DNA of 42,012 nucleotides from Bradyrhizobium sp. NAS96.2 (GCF_001908235.1 NZ_LGHK01000191.1:1-42012), one strand, 5' to 3'; shown: positions 17,220-26,098, counted from the stretch's first letter. Translations and numbers: made by a program. Notes: generated by a model not told the origin, from the letters alone.

Positions 17220-20200
17220 ATGAACAATAGGGGCGGGCAGACACCACCGGCGTTCATGCCGCTCGGTGAGGCATTGCAATACGCCGAGCGCTGCCGCAAC
17301 GACGGCCGGCTGACGGAAGCCGAGGCGGTGTGCCGTCAGATCCTCCAGGTGCAGCCGAATACGCCGGAAGTCGAACACCTCCTCGGCGTCATCGCACATC
17401 AAAACGGCAAGCTTGCCGAGGCTATCCAGCATGTGCAGCGCGCGACCAAGCTCGCGCCACAGATCGCGGTGTTTCACGCCAATCTCGGCGAGATGCTTCG
17501 CCTTGCCGGGCGGCCCAAGCTCGCCGTTGAAGAGGCACGGCGTGCGCTTGCCATCGAGCCGGATCTGCCGGCGGCGCTGAGCAATCTCGGCGTCGCGCTC
17601 TACGAGCTGAAAGACTACGAAGAGGCGGCGCGCGCACAACGCAAGGCAATCGCGGCCGCGCCGGACTTCGCCGAAGCCCACGGCAATCTCGGCAATGCGC
17701 TCCACGCTCTGCGGAAATTCGACGAGGCGATCGCCGCTTTTCGCCGCGCCATCGAGCTCAAGCCGGATTATGCCGACGGCTGGGCCAATTACGGCACGAC
17801 GCTGCATCACAGCGGCAGCTTCGACGAAGGCATTGCCGCGCTGCGCCGCGCGATCGCGCTGGCGCCGCATCACGCCAATGCCCGTTCCGGGCTCGGCATT
17901 CTCCTGCTCATGCGCGGCGAATTCGGCGAGGGTCTTGACGAATATGAATGGCGGCTTCGCTCGACCGAACGCAAGGGGCCGCGTTTTCCGGAAATTCCCT
18001 GGGCAGGCGGCAGCCTTGCCGGCAAGCACATCTATGTTCAGGCCGAACAGGGTTTCGGCGATACGCTGCAATTCGCGCGTTACATCCCGCCGCTTGCCCG
18101 GCGCGCGAGCCGCGTCACCTTGCGAGTGCATCAGCAGCTGGTGAGGCTTTTCCGCGAAAGCCTGCCAGGCATCGCCGTGCTCGGCGATCGCGGCGATCCG
18201 GCGCCGTATCAATGCGATGCCGTGCTGCTCAGCCTGCCGCGGCTGTTCAGGACCCGGCTCGAATCCATTCCTTGCGACGTGCGTTATCTGCGCGCGCCTG
18301 CCGATGCCGCGCAACGCTGGGGCAAGCACCTTGCCAAGATGCGAGGCCTCAAGGTCGGCCTGGTGTGGGCCGGCAATCCCGAACACGTCAACGACAGCCG
18401 CCGCTCCCTTGATCTAGAAGTCCTGGCGGCGCTCTTCGAAGTGCAGGGCGCTTCATTCGCAAGCCTGCAGTTTGGGCCGCGAGCGGTCGATCTGAAAAAG
18501 CGAAAGGGCAAGCCCGCGATCGAAGATCTCGGCGCGCAATTTCAGGATTTTTCCGATACGGCTGGCGCGGTCGATGCGCTCGATCTCGTCATCACGGTTG
18601 ACACATCGGTTGCGCACCTTGCCGGCGCGCTCGGCAAGCCTGTCTGGGTGTTGCTGCCCTGGGTGAGTGATTGGCGCTGGATGCTCAATCGCGAGGACAA
18701 TCCCTGGTATCCGACCATGCGCCTGTTTCGGCAAAAGCGCGGCGAGAGCTGGACCGATATCGTGCCGCGCATCGTTGAGGAACTTGCGGCTGTCGTGCGG
18801 GGCGACCTTGCGCGGCTCACGCCGTTCAGGGCCGAAGGCGCGCGCCGCGCCGCGCATGCCGCGGCGATCATGGCGGCGGAAGCCGCGCAGGTTGCGGAGC
18901 CAATCACTGCGCCGGTGACGGCAACGCCGCCCGGCCAGGCGCTCGTTGTCGCCGAACAGAAGCGCCGCAACGGATTTCTGGCCGATGCAGACGAGTTGAC
19001 GCGCCGCGCGATTGAAGCCGAGCCCGACAATGCCGAAGCTGCCCACATGCTCGGCATCATTGCGCACCAGTCCGGCAAATTGTCCGATGCCATCGCACAC
19101 GTACAGCAAGCGATAGCGATCAATCCGAATGTTGCGCTCTATCACGCCAATCTGGGTGAAATGTGCCGACTTGCCGGCCGCGTCGACGAAGCCATTGCGG
19201 CGAGCCGCCGCGCCATCGCGCTTGATCCGGGCAATGCCGGCGCCCACAGCAATCTCGGCATCGCCCTGTTCGATCAGGGCAAGTTCGAGGAGGCGCTCTC
19301 GTTGCACGAACGCGCCATCGCGCTGCAGGCCCATTTCGTGCAAGCTCACAGCAATCGCGGTAACGCTCTGCAGCGATTGAAACGCTTTGCCGAGGCTGAG
19401 CCGTCCTATCGCCGTGCCGTCGAATTGCAGCCGGACTTCGCCGACGGCTGGAACAATCTCGGCACCTGCCTGCGTGAACTCAAGCGCGCCGAAGAGGCCG
19501 AGACGGTTTACCGCAAGGCGCTTGAGATTGCGCCCAACAATCCCGATACGCTCGATAATCTGGCGCTTGCGGTGAAGGATCTCGAGCGGCTCGACGAAGC
19601 CGCCGAGTTGTTGCGCCGCGCGCTCGTCATCGAGCAGAACAGTGACAAGATTCATCTGCACTACGGCACTGTGCTGCTCGACCAGAAAAAAGTGGATGAG
19701 GCGGAAGTGGCGGCCAGCCGGGCGCTGTCGCTCAATATGAACAATCACGACGCCGTCAATCTGATGGGGCGGATCGCGTTCGAGCGCGGCGACCTCGATG
19801 GCGCGCTCGCCTCTCATCAGCGCGCGCTCGCGCTCAAGCCGGATCTGGCGGATGCCTATAACAACATGGGCAACGTGCTGAAGGAGCTGGGCCGGTTGGG
19901 CGAAGCGGAGGAGGCTTATCTCGAGGCGCTGCGGCTCGATCCGGCCGTCGCGAGCGTCTATGTCAATCTTGCCGACTCCAGGAAATTCGTCGCTGGCGAC
20001 CCGCATCTTGTCGCCCTGGAAGCGCTTGCAGCGAAGAGCGAGGGCCTATCGAAGACCGATCGCATGCGGATCGACTTCGCGCTCGGCAAGGCCTATGCGG
20101 ACCTTCAAGACTACCCGCGTTCGTTCCGGCATTTGCACGCCGGCAATGCGGCCAAGCGCGCGACGATTGGCTATGACGAGACGGCGGCCTTCGCGCTGTT

Positions 20201-21023
20201 TGACCGCATCGAGCGTATTTTCACTCCGGACATGATCGAAGCGAAGTCCGGCAGCGGCGATCCTTCACAGGTGCCGATCTTTGTCGTCGGCATGCCGCGT
20301 TCGGGCACGACGTTGATCGAACAGATCATCGCCAGCCATCCCAAGGTGCACGGCGCCGGCGAACTGCAGACCTTCCGTGACGTCGTTCTTACCGTCCGTG
20401 GGACGGACGGCTGTACGATCCCATATCCGGAATTCGTGCCTGCGCTGGATGAGGCCGCCTTGCGGCAAATCGGAAGAGATTATGTCGCGCGGCTCGGCGA
20501 GATTGCGCGGCGAGAGGCAAGCCCAACCGTGCAGCGCGTCACCGACAAGATGCCATCGAACTATTATTTCCTCGGACTTATTCATTTGGCGCTGCCGCAG
20601 GCGAAGATCATTCACGCCGTGCGCGATCCGGTCGACACCTGTGTGTCGTGCTTTTCCAAGCTGTTTTCCGCCGAGCAAAACCATACCTACGATCTCGGCG
20701 AACTCGGCCGCTATTACCGGCGCTACGAGCGGCTGATGACGCATTGGTGCCGCGTCCTGCCGGCCGGAAGCGTCCTGGACGTCCGTTATGAAGACGTGGT
20801 GGGTGATCTGGAGAGCCAGGCGCAGCGCATCATCGCCCATTGCGGCTTGCCATGGGATGACCGCTGCCTGTCGTTTCACAGAACCGAGCGTCCGGTCCGC
20901 ACCGCGAGCGCGACGCAGGTCCGCAAGCCCATTTATCGGAGCGCAGTCGGACGTTGGCGGGTCTATGAGGACCAGCTTGAGCCACTTCTCACCGCATTGG
21001 GTGGCCGCGCCAGGCTTGGTTAA
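17220..21023 (+). CDS. TPR-glycosyltransferase (GT9-like)-TPR-sulfotransferase fusion protein
   Basis: A 1267-residue two-enzyme protein. Residues 1-240 are TPR units. About 250-540 form a GT-B domain resembling heptosyltransferase-type GT9 or TPR-linked O-glycosyltransferases (VGLVWAGNPEH near 378, DTSVAHLAGALGKPVW near 460). About 575-930 are a second TPR array. About 1015-1260 are a PAPS-dependent sulfotransferase with 5'-phosphosulfate loop VGMPRSGTTLIEQI (about 1021) and 3'-phosphate motif HAVRDPVDTCVS (about 1131). The loop resembles that of tyrosylprotein sulfotransferases. The two TPR arrays are similar to each other (HLLGVIAHQNGKL versus HMLGIIAHQSGKL), suggesting fusion of two related TPR-enzyme genes. 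No signal peptide is seen, so it should be cytoplasmic. Lying 30 bases after the autotransporter, it may modify that passenger before export (inference). Confidence 0.88.
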   Translation: MNNRGGQTPPAFMPLGEALQYAERCRNDGRLTEAEAVCRQILQVQPNTPEVEHLLGVIAHQNGKLAEAIQHVQRATKLAPQIAVFHANLGEMLRLAGRPKLAVEEARRALAIEPDLPAALSNLGVALYELKDYEEAARAQRKAIAAAPDFAEAHGNLGNALHALRKFDEAIAAFRRAIELKPDYADGWANYGTTLHHSGSFDEGIAALRRAIALAPHHANARSGLGILLLMRGEFGEGLDEYEWRLRSTERKGPRFPEIPWAGGSLAGKHIYVQAEQGFGDTLQFARYIPPLARRASRVTLRVHQQLVRLFRESLPGIAVLGDRGDPAPYQCDAVLLSLPRLFRTRLESIPCDVRYLRAPADAAQRWGKHLAKMRGLKVGLVWAGNPEHVNDSRRSLDLEVLAALFEVQGASFASLQFGPRAVDLKKRKGKPAIEDLGAQFQDFSDTAGAVDALDLVITVDTSVAHLAGALGKPVWVLLPWVSDWRWMLNREDNPWYPTMRLFRQKRGESWTDIVPRIVEELAAVVRGDLARLTPFRAEGARRAAHAAAIMAAEAAQVAEPITAPVTATPPGQALVVAEQKRRNGFLADADELTRRAIEAEPDNAEAAHMLGIIAHQSGKLSDAIAHVQQAIAINPNVALYHANLGEMCRLAGRVDEAIAASRRAIALDPGNAGAHSNLGIALFDQGKFEEALSLHERAIALQAHFVQAHSNRGNALQRLKRFAEAEPSYRRAVELQPDFADGWNNLGTCLRELKRAEEAETVYRKALEIAPNNPDTLDNLALAVKDLERLDEAAELLRRALVIEQNSDKIHLHYGTVLLDQKKVDEAEVAASRALSLNMNNHDAVNLMGRIAFERGDLDGALASHQRALALKPDLADAYNNMGNVLKELGRLGEAEEAYLEALRLDPAVASVYVNLADSRKFVAGDPHLVALEALAAKSEGLSKTDRMRIDFALGKAYADLQDYPRSFRHLHAGNAAKRATIGYDETAAFALFDRIERIFTPDMIEAKSGSGDPSQVPIFVVGMPRSGTTLIEQIIASHPKVHGAGELQTFRDVVLTVRGTDGCTIPYPEFVPALDEAALRQIGRDYVARLGEIARREASPTVQRVTDKMPSNYYFLGLIHLALPQAKIIHAVRDPVDTCVSCFSKLFSAEQNHTYDLGELGRYYRRYERLMTHWCRVLPAGSVLDVRYEDVVGDLESQAQRIIAHCGLPWDDRCLSFHRTERPVRTASATQVRKPIYRSAVGRWRVYEDQLEPLLTALGGRARLG

Positions 21024-21093
21024 CCCCATACAGGCGCGCATGTCGGGTGGTGCCAGGACTTGGCCAACCGCCATTTGCTGGATTATATCGGAA

Positions 21094-21143
21094 TCTCAAT
21101 CGCATACGAGTTCGTAGTTTTATTCTGAATGGCGCGCCAAAGC
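21094..21143. repeat. 50-bp direct repeat, left copy
   Basis: Matches 44 of 50 bases with 26099-26148 in the same orientation, including the blocks TCAATCGCATA and TATTCTGAATGG. The two copies bracket a 5-kb segment with decayed genes and a glycan module. The element's identity is unknown. Confidence 0.8.
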
Positions 21144-21257
21144 TGCCGGATGTCGTCGTCTCTTCGATTTCCTACACTGCCACACGATGTCCCCCCTTTC
21201 GGAAGGGCAGCGGATGGTGGCCGGTTCATCGGCATCGGCCAAGGGCCGCGAAGCTGA

Positions 21258-21647
21258 TTAGTCAGATGGCAACCCAAGACCGTTTGGCAGCATAACCAAA
21301 ATAAGGTTCTGCCCTTCCGGTGGATGGCGCGAGATATGTCCCTTCCCGTGGGTATCCTCGACGAGGACTGCATGTCCTGCAGTAACGCGTCTCACCTTTC
21401 CATCGCTCGTCTCGAATTCCACGTGGCCGTCCAGCCATACGGCGAGCAGTCTATCCGGTGGCATGTGAAAACCGGCTTCGCGCACCCCAGCTGGGATGTG
21501 AACAAAACGGACGCGTGACGCCAGTTAGTATGCCGAAAGCTCAAAAGGCGCTTCGTTGGGGAATAGCGGAGTCATCGTCGTCACGACGCCCACCTCCCCA
21601 AAATGGGATTTTCCATCTGGAGTGGCAAATATATGCAGGCACCTCAT
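21258..21647 (-). pseudogene. Cupin-domain protein interrupted by one stop codon
   Basis: An ATG with a good ribosome site (GGAGGTCGGG) opens a frame MRCLHIFATPDGKSHFGEVG that runs 40 codons to a TAA at 21525-21527. The same frame then continues for another 88 codons to a TAA at 21258. The second half has clear cupin features: VRFVHIPAGVREAGFHMPP, VWLDGHVEFETSDG and VLVEDTHGKGHISRH. The total of about 129 residues fits a small single-domain cupin. No frameshift is needed, so a single nonsense mutation (or a base error) explains it. It is a probable sugar- or small-molecule-binding protein, function unknown, in a zone with other gene remnants. Confidence 0.75.
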
Positions 21648-21755
21648 CCCCGACCTCCATCGCTTGATCTAGCCCGGCATATGGAGGCCGTGATGCTTGC
21701 AATGCGATGTCCGGGATGAGTCAAGACGCAGACTTGCGGTCGATGTCCGCGGCTG

Positions 21756-21836
21756 TTCGCCACGATCAACAAGTTCGTACACCGTGCGGCTCCCAATGAA
21801 TCCGGCACCTCCGGTAAGAAGGATCGGATTGCTCAT
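21756..21836 (-). pseudogene. N-terminal stub of a NAD-dependent sugar epimerase/dehydratase
   Basis: From an ATG at 21836 the minus strand reads MSNPILLTGGAGFIGSRTVY then ELVDRGEQ, the first strand, helix and glycine-rich NAD loop of short-chain epimerases. Homology stops after about 28 residues and the frame closes soon after. The rest of the gene, which should be about 300 residues, is absent, so this is a deletion remnant of a nucleotide-sugar gene. Confidence 0.7.
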
Positions 21837-21847
21837 CCGCCTTGGCT

Positions 21848-22059
21848 GACCTGATTTGAAACCTCGGGAACAAAGTTCCCGTCAGGCGTGTTACCGAAGT
21901 CCAGCCAAAGTACAACACTTGAGGTGCGCTGGGGGTCGTTCCCGATTTAGCGGTTGAGCGAGATGATAGCTTCAAGTGACGGGTGCTTCCGCAACGCAAA
22001 TTCCCACCGCGTTCCGGGCGGCCCCAGTGCGTGGTCATGCAATCGGTTAAGGACGTTGC
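21848..22059. other. Spacer upstream of GT-C gene, nothing recognised
   Basis: No credible frame on either strand. It must hold the promoter of the glycosyltransferase at 22060, whose ATG is preceded by AAGGA. Confidence 0.35.
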
Positions 22060-23754
22060 ATGGCGCTTGAACGGGTGGATCGCGACAGCTCCGGGTTTGT
22101 GAGGCCGCAACTCGGCCTCGCATTTGCTGCTCGCCATGCCGAGACGTTGCTCGTGCTCCTTGTGCTCGGCGTGGCCCTAATCATCGGGCTTGCGACCGCC
22201 GCGGACTACGGGCTGTCGACCGACGAATTCAACACCGACGAGTACGGCCCCAAGGCGCTTGCCTGGTACACGAGCGCTTTTGCGGACCGGTCTCAGTTCG
22301 AGACGGTCGAAGAGTATCTGTGGATGTATGGACCCTGGTTTCAGATGCTCGTCGCGGCGGTGCAGTCGCTTGCGCTCGCGAGCCCGATCACGGTCCGGCA
22401 CGCCATGACCTTTCTGGTCGGTCTCGCTGGGCTCGCCGCTGTCGTGCCGATCGCACGGCTCACGGTCGGGTCCTGGGCTGGGTTGACGGCGCTCACCCTG
22501 TGCCTGCTGACCGGCTACCTCTACGGCAACCTGTTCTTCGCCCCGATCGACGTGCCGTTCCTGTTCGCCATGAACTGGTCGACCCTCGCGATCGTCCTGA
22601 TGGTGTGGCAGGGGGCGCCTAGCTGGCGGCTGACCCTTGTGACAGGCCTTGCCACCGGTCTCGCCATCGCGACGCGCACCGGCGGGGTGATCACGCACGT
22701 CTACCTCGTCGGCGGCATGAGCCTGTGCGCGCTCGAGGTGCTGCTGCGCCATGGCCGCGCGGGCTATGGCCAATTGCGCCGGATCGCCTCGCATACGCTG
22801 CTCGTCATCCTCATCGCCTGGCTGACGGCGGTTGCGCTCTGGCCGTGGTTGCAGATTGGAAATCCGCTCACGCAATTCCTCGAGGCCTATCGGCACTTTG
22901 GTACGCTCGACACCTCGTTCGAATTTCAGAACTGGGGCCGGCTCACGTTCACCGATAACGTGCCCGCCTGGTACATCCCGGGACAGCTCGTGGCGCGTCT
23001 GCCGGAGGGCTTTCTGGCGTTGCTGTTGCTCGGCATGGCGGTCTGGATCGGTGCTGCAGGGTCGTGGATCCGCGCCACCTTCGGCGCGCTGCGGCGGTCC
23101 GGTGTTGTGGGACTGCGACCGGTCGCGGCCGAGCTCGCAGGATCGCGCGCGGTGCTGGTCGTTAGTGTGGCGGCGTTCGGGCCTATCGGGGTGCTTATCC
23201 TGCAAGGCTCGACGCTTTATGACGGTATGCGCCATGTATTGTTCGTGATCCCGATGCTCGCCATCGTGGCCGCGCGCGGGCTCGCGAGCCTCTTGCCCTT
23301 CTTGCGGCGCCTCCCGATCGTGCCCGTGGCCCTCGGGGGCGCGCACGCGGCCACCATCCTGGCGACGCTCATCATCCTGCATCCGCTCGAATATATCGCG
23401 ATGAACGGTCTGGCAGGCGGCGTCCCCGGCGCTTACGGCCGCTTCGACCTCGACTATTGGAGCATGGCGGCTCCCGAGGCGCTGCGCCGCCTCGAGGCGC
23501 GAATTGACGCCGAAGGCCGGTTCGCGGGCGATTCGCCGCGCGTGCTGCTCTGCCTGGCCTGGCGCGAGAATCTGGCCGGCGTGATGTTCCGTCGCAACTG
23601 GATTGCCGAAACACATCTGGACAAGGCCGACTACCTGATCGCCACCGAGCGCTGGCCTTGTGCCGATGGCACGACGGCCGTACTGGTTGACGAGGTCAAA
23701 CGATTTGGCCGCCCCTTCGCCTGGATCTACGCCAATTCGTCGCGGGCTCGGTGA
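22060..23754 (+). CDS. GT-C family membrane glycosyltransferase (ArnT/PMT-like)
   Basis: A 564-residue integral membrane protein with about 10-12 hydrophobic helices. After the first helix comes an acidic loop, STDEFNTDEYG, the place where GT-C enzymes of the ArnT/dolichyl-mannosyltransferase fold keep the catalytic Asp/Glu. Such enzymes take a sugar from a polyprenyl-phosphate carrier and transfer it on the periplasmic side. A C-terminal soluble tail of about 100 residues ends with FGRPFAWIY. It is convergent with an operon for a polyprenyl-phosphate sugar synthase (GT2) and a DUF2304 protein, which could supply its donor (inference). Acceptor unknown. Confidence 0.78.
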   Translation: MALERVDRDSSGFVRPQLGLAFAARHAETLLVLLVLGVALIIGLATAADYGLSTDEFNTDEYGPKALAWYTSAFADRSQFETVEEYLWMYGPWFQMLVAAVQSLALASPITVRHAMTFLVGLAGLAAVVPIARLTVGSWAGLTALTLCLLTGYLYGNLFFAPIDVPFLFAMNWSTLAIVLMVWQGAPSWRLTLVTGLATGLAIATRTGGVITHVYLVGGMSLCALEVLLRHGRAGYGQLRRIASHTLLVILIAWLTAVALWPWLQIGNPLTQFLEAYRHFGTLDTSFEFQNWGRLTFTDNVPAWYIPGQLVARLPEGFLALLLLGMAVWIGAAGSWIRATFGALRRSGVVGLRPVAAELAGSRAVLVVSVAAFGPIGVLILQGSTLYDGMRHVLFVIPMLAIVAARGLASLLPFLRRLPIVPVALGGAHAATILATLIILHPLEYIAMNGLAGGVPGAYGRFDLDYWSMAAPEALRRLEARIDAEGRFAGDSPRVLLCLAWRENLAGVMFRRNWIAETHLDKADYLIATERWPCADGTTAVLVDEVKRFGRPFAWIYANSSRAR

Positions 23755-23802
23755 GTGACGCCCGCCTGCACAAACTTGCCCCGCGCGACTTGGCAATGGC
23801 AT

Positions 23803-24213
23803 CTACTTCTTCGCCTGCAATTCGATCGGGGGCGCCTCGGCCTTTCGGGCTAACGTGGCCGGGCGACGTTTTCGCGGGCGGCCTGCCTCACGCCGGCTCT
23901 CCTTGGCGCGATCGATCGCCACGGCGCGCGTCAGCCGCGTGATCATGTCGAGCTGGAGCCGCAGCTTGAGATGCAAGTGGAGCATGATGAGCAAGCTGAT
24001 CACGACCCAGGTGTAGACGATGAGGTCTGACCCGCGGCCGATTCCCGCGAAGGCGGCAAGCGCCGTGGCATGCTCCGGCACCCAGACGAAGTAGAGGCCG
24101 GCGAGCCCGGCGCCGCTCGCGAACAGCCCGATAATCGGCACCGTTCGATGCGCTGACCATGCGTAGACCAAAACCAACCCGAGAAGGACGGTCAGAAACA
24201 GCTGCGCGATCAT
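23803..24213 (-). CDS. DUF2304 membrane protein
   Basis: A 136-residue protein with three predicted helices (about 2-18, 25-45 and 65-90) and a highly basic C-terminal tail (RRPRKRRPATLARK-like). This is the form of DUF2304 proteins, which commonly sit beside GT2 polyprenyl-phosphate sugar synthases. Its ATG overlaps the stop codon of the upstream GT2 gene (ATGA), so translation is coupled. Proposed role: membrane partner of the GT2 or carrier handling (inference). Confidence 0.75.
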   Translation of the reverse strand: MIAQLFLTVLLGLVLVYAWSAHRTVPIIGLFASGAGLAGLYFVWVPEHATALAAFAGIGRGSDLIVYTWVVISLLIMLHLHLKLRLQLDMITRLTRAVAIDRAKESRREAGRPRKRRPATLARKAEAPPIELQAKK

Positions 24214-24899
24214 CGGTAGAGTCTCCGCGCGAACAGATCGATCAGGATGGTCAGAGCATCGGTGATGCGTTGACCCTTGCCCAACGAATAGGCGCTGTAC
24301 TCGATGTTCACCGGCACCTCGACAAAGCGCAGGCGGCTCTGCGCGATCTGGTGCAGGATCTCGGACGCGTGTGCCATTCGGTTCTGTCGCAAGGAGATCG
24401 CGCGGGCGCCGCGCGCGGTCATCGCCCGTAGGCCATTGTGGGTATCGGTGACTGGCAGTCCGGTGCTCGCGCGCGTAAACCGGATCGCGGCGCCGAGCAA
24501 GATGCGGCGCAGCACCGGCAGATTTGCCGTCGCGCCGGCGAGAAATCGGCTGCCGAGCGCGAAATCGATCCCGGGCTGCTCGATGGCCGCGAGCAGCGCC
24601 GCGATGGCCGCGGGGGAATGCTGACCATCGGCGTCGAACGTGACGAGTGCATCCGCATGCTGCTCGAGGGCGAAGTCGATGCCGGTCTGTAGTGCGGCGC
24701 CCTGTCCGAGGTTGATCGGATGCCGGACCACGACCCCACCTGCGAGCAACGCGACGTCGCCGGTGCGGTCGGCGGATCCGTCATCGACCACGATGACCGC
24801 GTATCCGGCGCGGCGAATGCCGGACACGACACTGCCGACCACCGGTGCTTCATTGTACGCCGCGACAACAACCCAGGGATTGCGAATCCGGCCGGTCAT
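24210..24899 (-). CDS. GT2 glycosyltransferase (polyprenyl-phosphate sugar synthase-like)
   Basis: A 229-residue GT-A fold enzyme: VVVAAYNEAPVVGSVV, IVVDDGSADRT (nucleotide-sugar binding Asp pair) and TFDADGQHSPAAI (metal DxD-type motif), as in dolichyl-phosphate mannose synthases. No transmembrane helices of its own, so it probably works at the inner face of the membrane with the DUF2304 protein encoded next. ATGA overlaps join it to both neighbours, upstream methyltransferase and downstream DUF2304. The sugar donor is not determined by sequence. Confidence 0.85.
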   Translation of the reverse strand: MTGRIRNPWVVVAAYNEAPVVGSVVSGIRRAGYAVIVVDDGSADRTGDVALLAGGVVVRHPINLGQGAALQTGIDFALEQHADALVTFDADGQHSPAAIAALLAAIEQPGIDFALGSRFLAGATANLPVLRRILLGAAIRFTRASTGLPVTDTHNGLRAMTARGARAISLRQNRMAHASEILHQIAQSRLRFVEVPVNIEYSAYSLGKGQRITDALTILIDLFARRLYR

Positions 24900-25783
24900 G
24901 GGAAGCTCGTATCCGGACGTGGGGGCGCCTTGCTCAAGACCACGCGCATCGCGTCGAACAGGTTCACCGGAATGGCGAACCGGTTGCCGGTCGGGCTGGC
25001 CGCGATCTTGCGGCCGAGCATGCGACCGATTTGGAAGGTGATCAGCGAGAGCGGCACGAATTTCCAGGGGTGATCGGAACTCTCTATGCGAAGACCGATC
25101 GAATCGGCCAGAGACGCGATGCTGTCGCGGTTGAAGAACCAGAGGTGCTGCGGCGGCGTCATCAGGCGCCAGTGCGCGCCGGTCGATCGCGCTGCCAAGG
25201 AACCGAAGTCTCCGGTCGTCAGCACGATGATTCCGTCCGGCCGGAGATGGTCTGCAAGTAGCGCGAGGGCTTCCCTCGGCTCGGGCAGATGCTCGACGAC
25301 ATCGAGGAGGACGATGACATCCAGGGTGCCAAGCGACTTGAGAGTCGCTTCGCTCAGCGGACCGCGCACGACGTTCAAGCCGAGATCACCAGCATGCGCT
25401 GCAGCCGCTTCTGCGGGCTCGATGCCGCTCACCTCAAATCCAGCGCGGCGCGCTTCATCGAGAAAGAAGCCGTAGGCGCAGCCGATCTCGAGCAAGAAGC
25501 CCTGTGCCTTGCGGCGCCGGATGAACTCGACCGTGCGGGCGAACTCGCGCCGTAGCACGGGTTCGGCGCCGCGATAGTCGGCGTAGCCGTCGGACTGACG
25601 GCCGGAAAAGTAGCCATCGTCATAATAGGCGAGGGGGTCGAAGCTCGATGTCTCGGTGCGTCCCAGTCCGCAGTCAGGACATTGCAGGATGTCGCAACCG
25701 TTCTTGACGTAAAGAAGCCGATGCAGCGTCGCGCGACTGCACGCGGGGCATTCAAGCGTAACCGCAGGTCGGTCGTTGCGCAT
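24896..25783 (-). CDS. SAM-dependent methyltransferase with N-terminal zinc-ribbon-like motif
   Basis: A 295-residue protein. Residues 10-40 have two CPxC pairs (CPAC and CPDC) that could bind zinc, as in many class I sugar or lipid C- or O-methyltransferases. The SAM site follows as LEIGCAYGFFLDEARRAG with the acidic IEP after strand 2. Motif IVLLDVVEHLPEP marks strand 4. The start was put at MRNDRPAV; a longer frame reaches 26062 but its first part encodes an unrelated amidohydrolase tail. It is first gene of a coupled operon with GT2 and DUF2304, which suggests that it methylates a glycan or its precursor. Confidence 0.8.
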   Translation of the reverse strand: MRNDRPAVTLECPACSRATLHRLLYVKNGCDILQCPDCGLGRTETSSFDPLAYYDDGYFSGRQSDGYADYRGAEPVLRREFARTVEFIRRRKAQGFLLEIGCAYGFFLDEARRAGFEVSGIEPAEAAAAHAGDLGLNVVRGPLSEATLKSLGTLDVIVLLDVVEHLPEPREALALLADHLRPDGIIVLTTGDFGSLAARSTGAHWRLMTPPQHLWFFNRDSIASLADSIGLRIESSDHPWKFVPLSLITFQIGRMLGRKIAASPTGNRFAIPVNLFDAMRVVLSKAPPRPDTSFP

Positions 25784-25921
25784 CAGCACATGCGTTCCGC
25801 CCAATGGCGTTCTTCGGTCGGAAAACGCATCCGAAGCCGAACTGTTCCGCTCGGCGAACGGCCACGGGGAGCTGTGACGCCGGAGCCGCCGGGCGCCAGC
25901 GTCTCCGCAGTGCCAGCTGAG

Positions 25922-26035
25922 GCTGATGTTGAGCAGCTTGGCCGCGTTGTAGTCAAAGACGCTGGCGCGCTGCTCGTCCGTGAGCTCCGGCGCTTCGTGA
26001 CGTGCTCGATCGGATCGAGGGTATGGCGCGCTCCC
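25922..26035 (-). pseudogene. C-terminal remnant of an amidohydrolase
   Basis: Minus-strand frame GSAPYPRSDRARHEAPELTD followed by EQRASVFDYNAAKLLNIS resembles the end of TIM-barrel amidohydrolases, with the typical YPH-like motif, LTDEQ helix and NAAKL terminus. No barrel sequence lies upstream; the 50-bp repeat begins about 65 bases away. It appears to be a truncated relic fused in frame ahead of the methyltransferase gene. Confidence 0.45.
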
Positions 26036-26098
26036 GGCTTCCTCGCCTTGCTCCATCTGCACTCAATAACTTGGGCGCAGTCTGGAATTAGAGAACAA

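Noticed and set aside
18453..20006. 517-codon minus-strand frame opposite the TPR fusion gene
   Set aside because: Composition follows the repeated TPR coding strand in mirror frame; no domain recognised.
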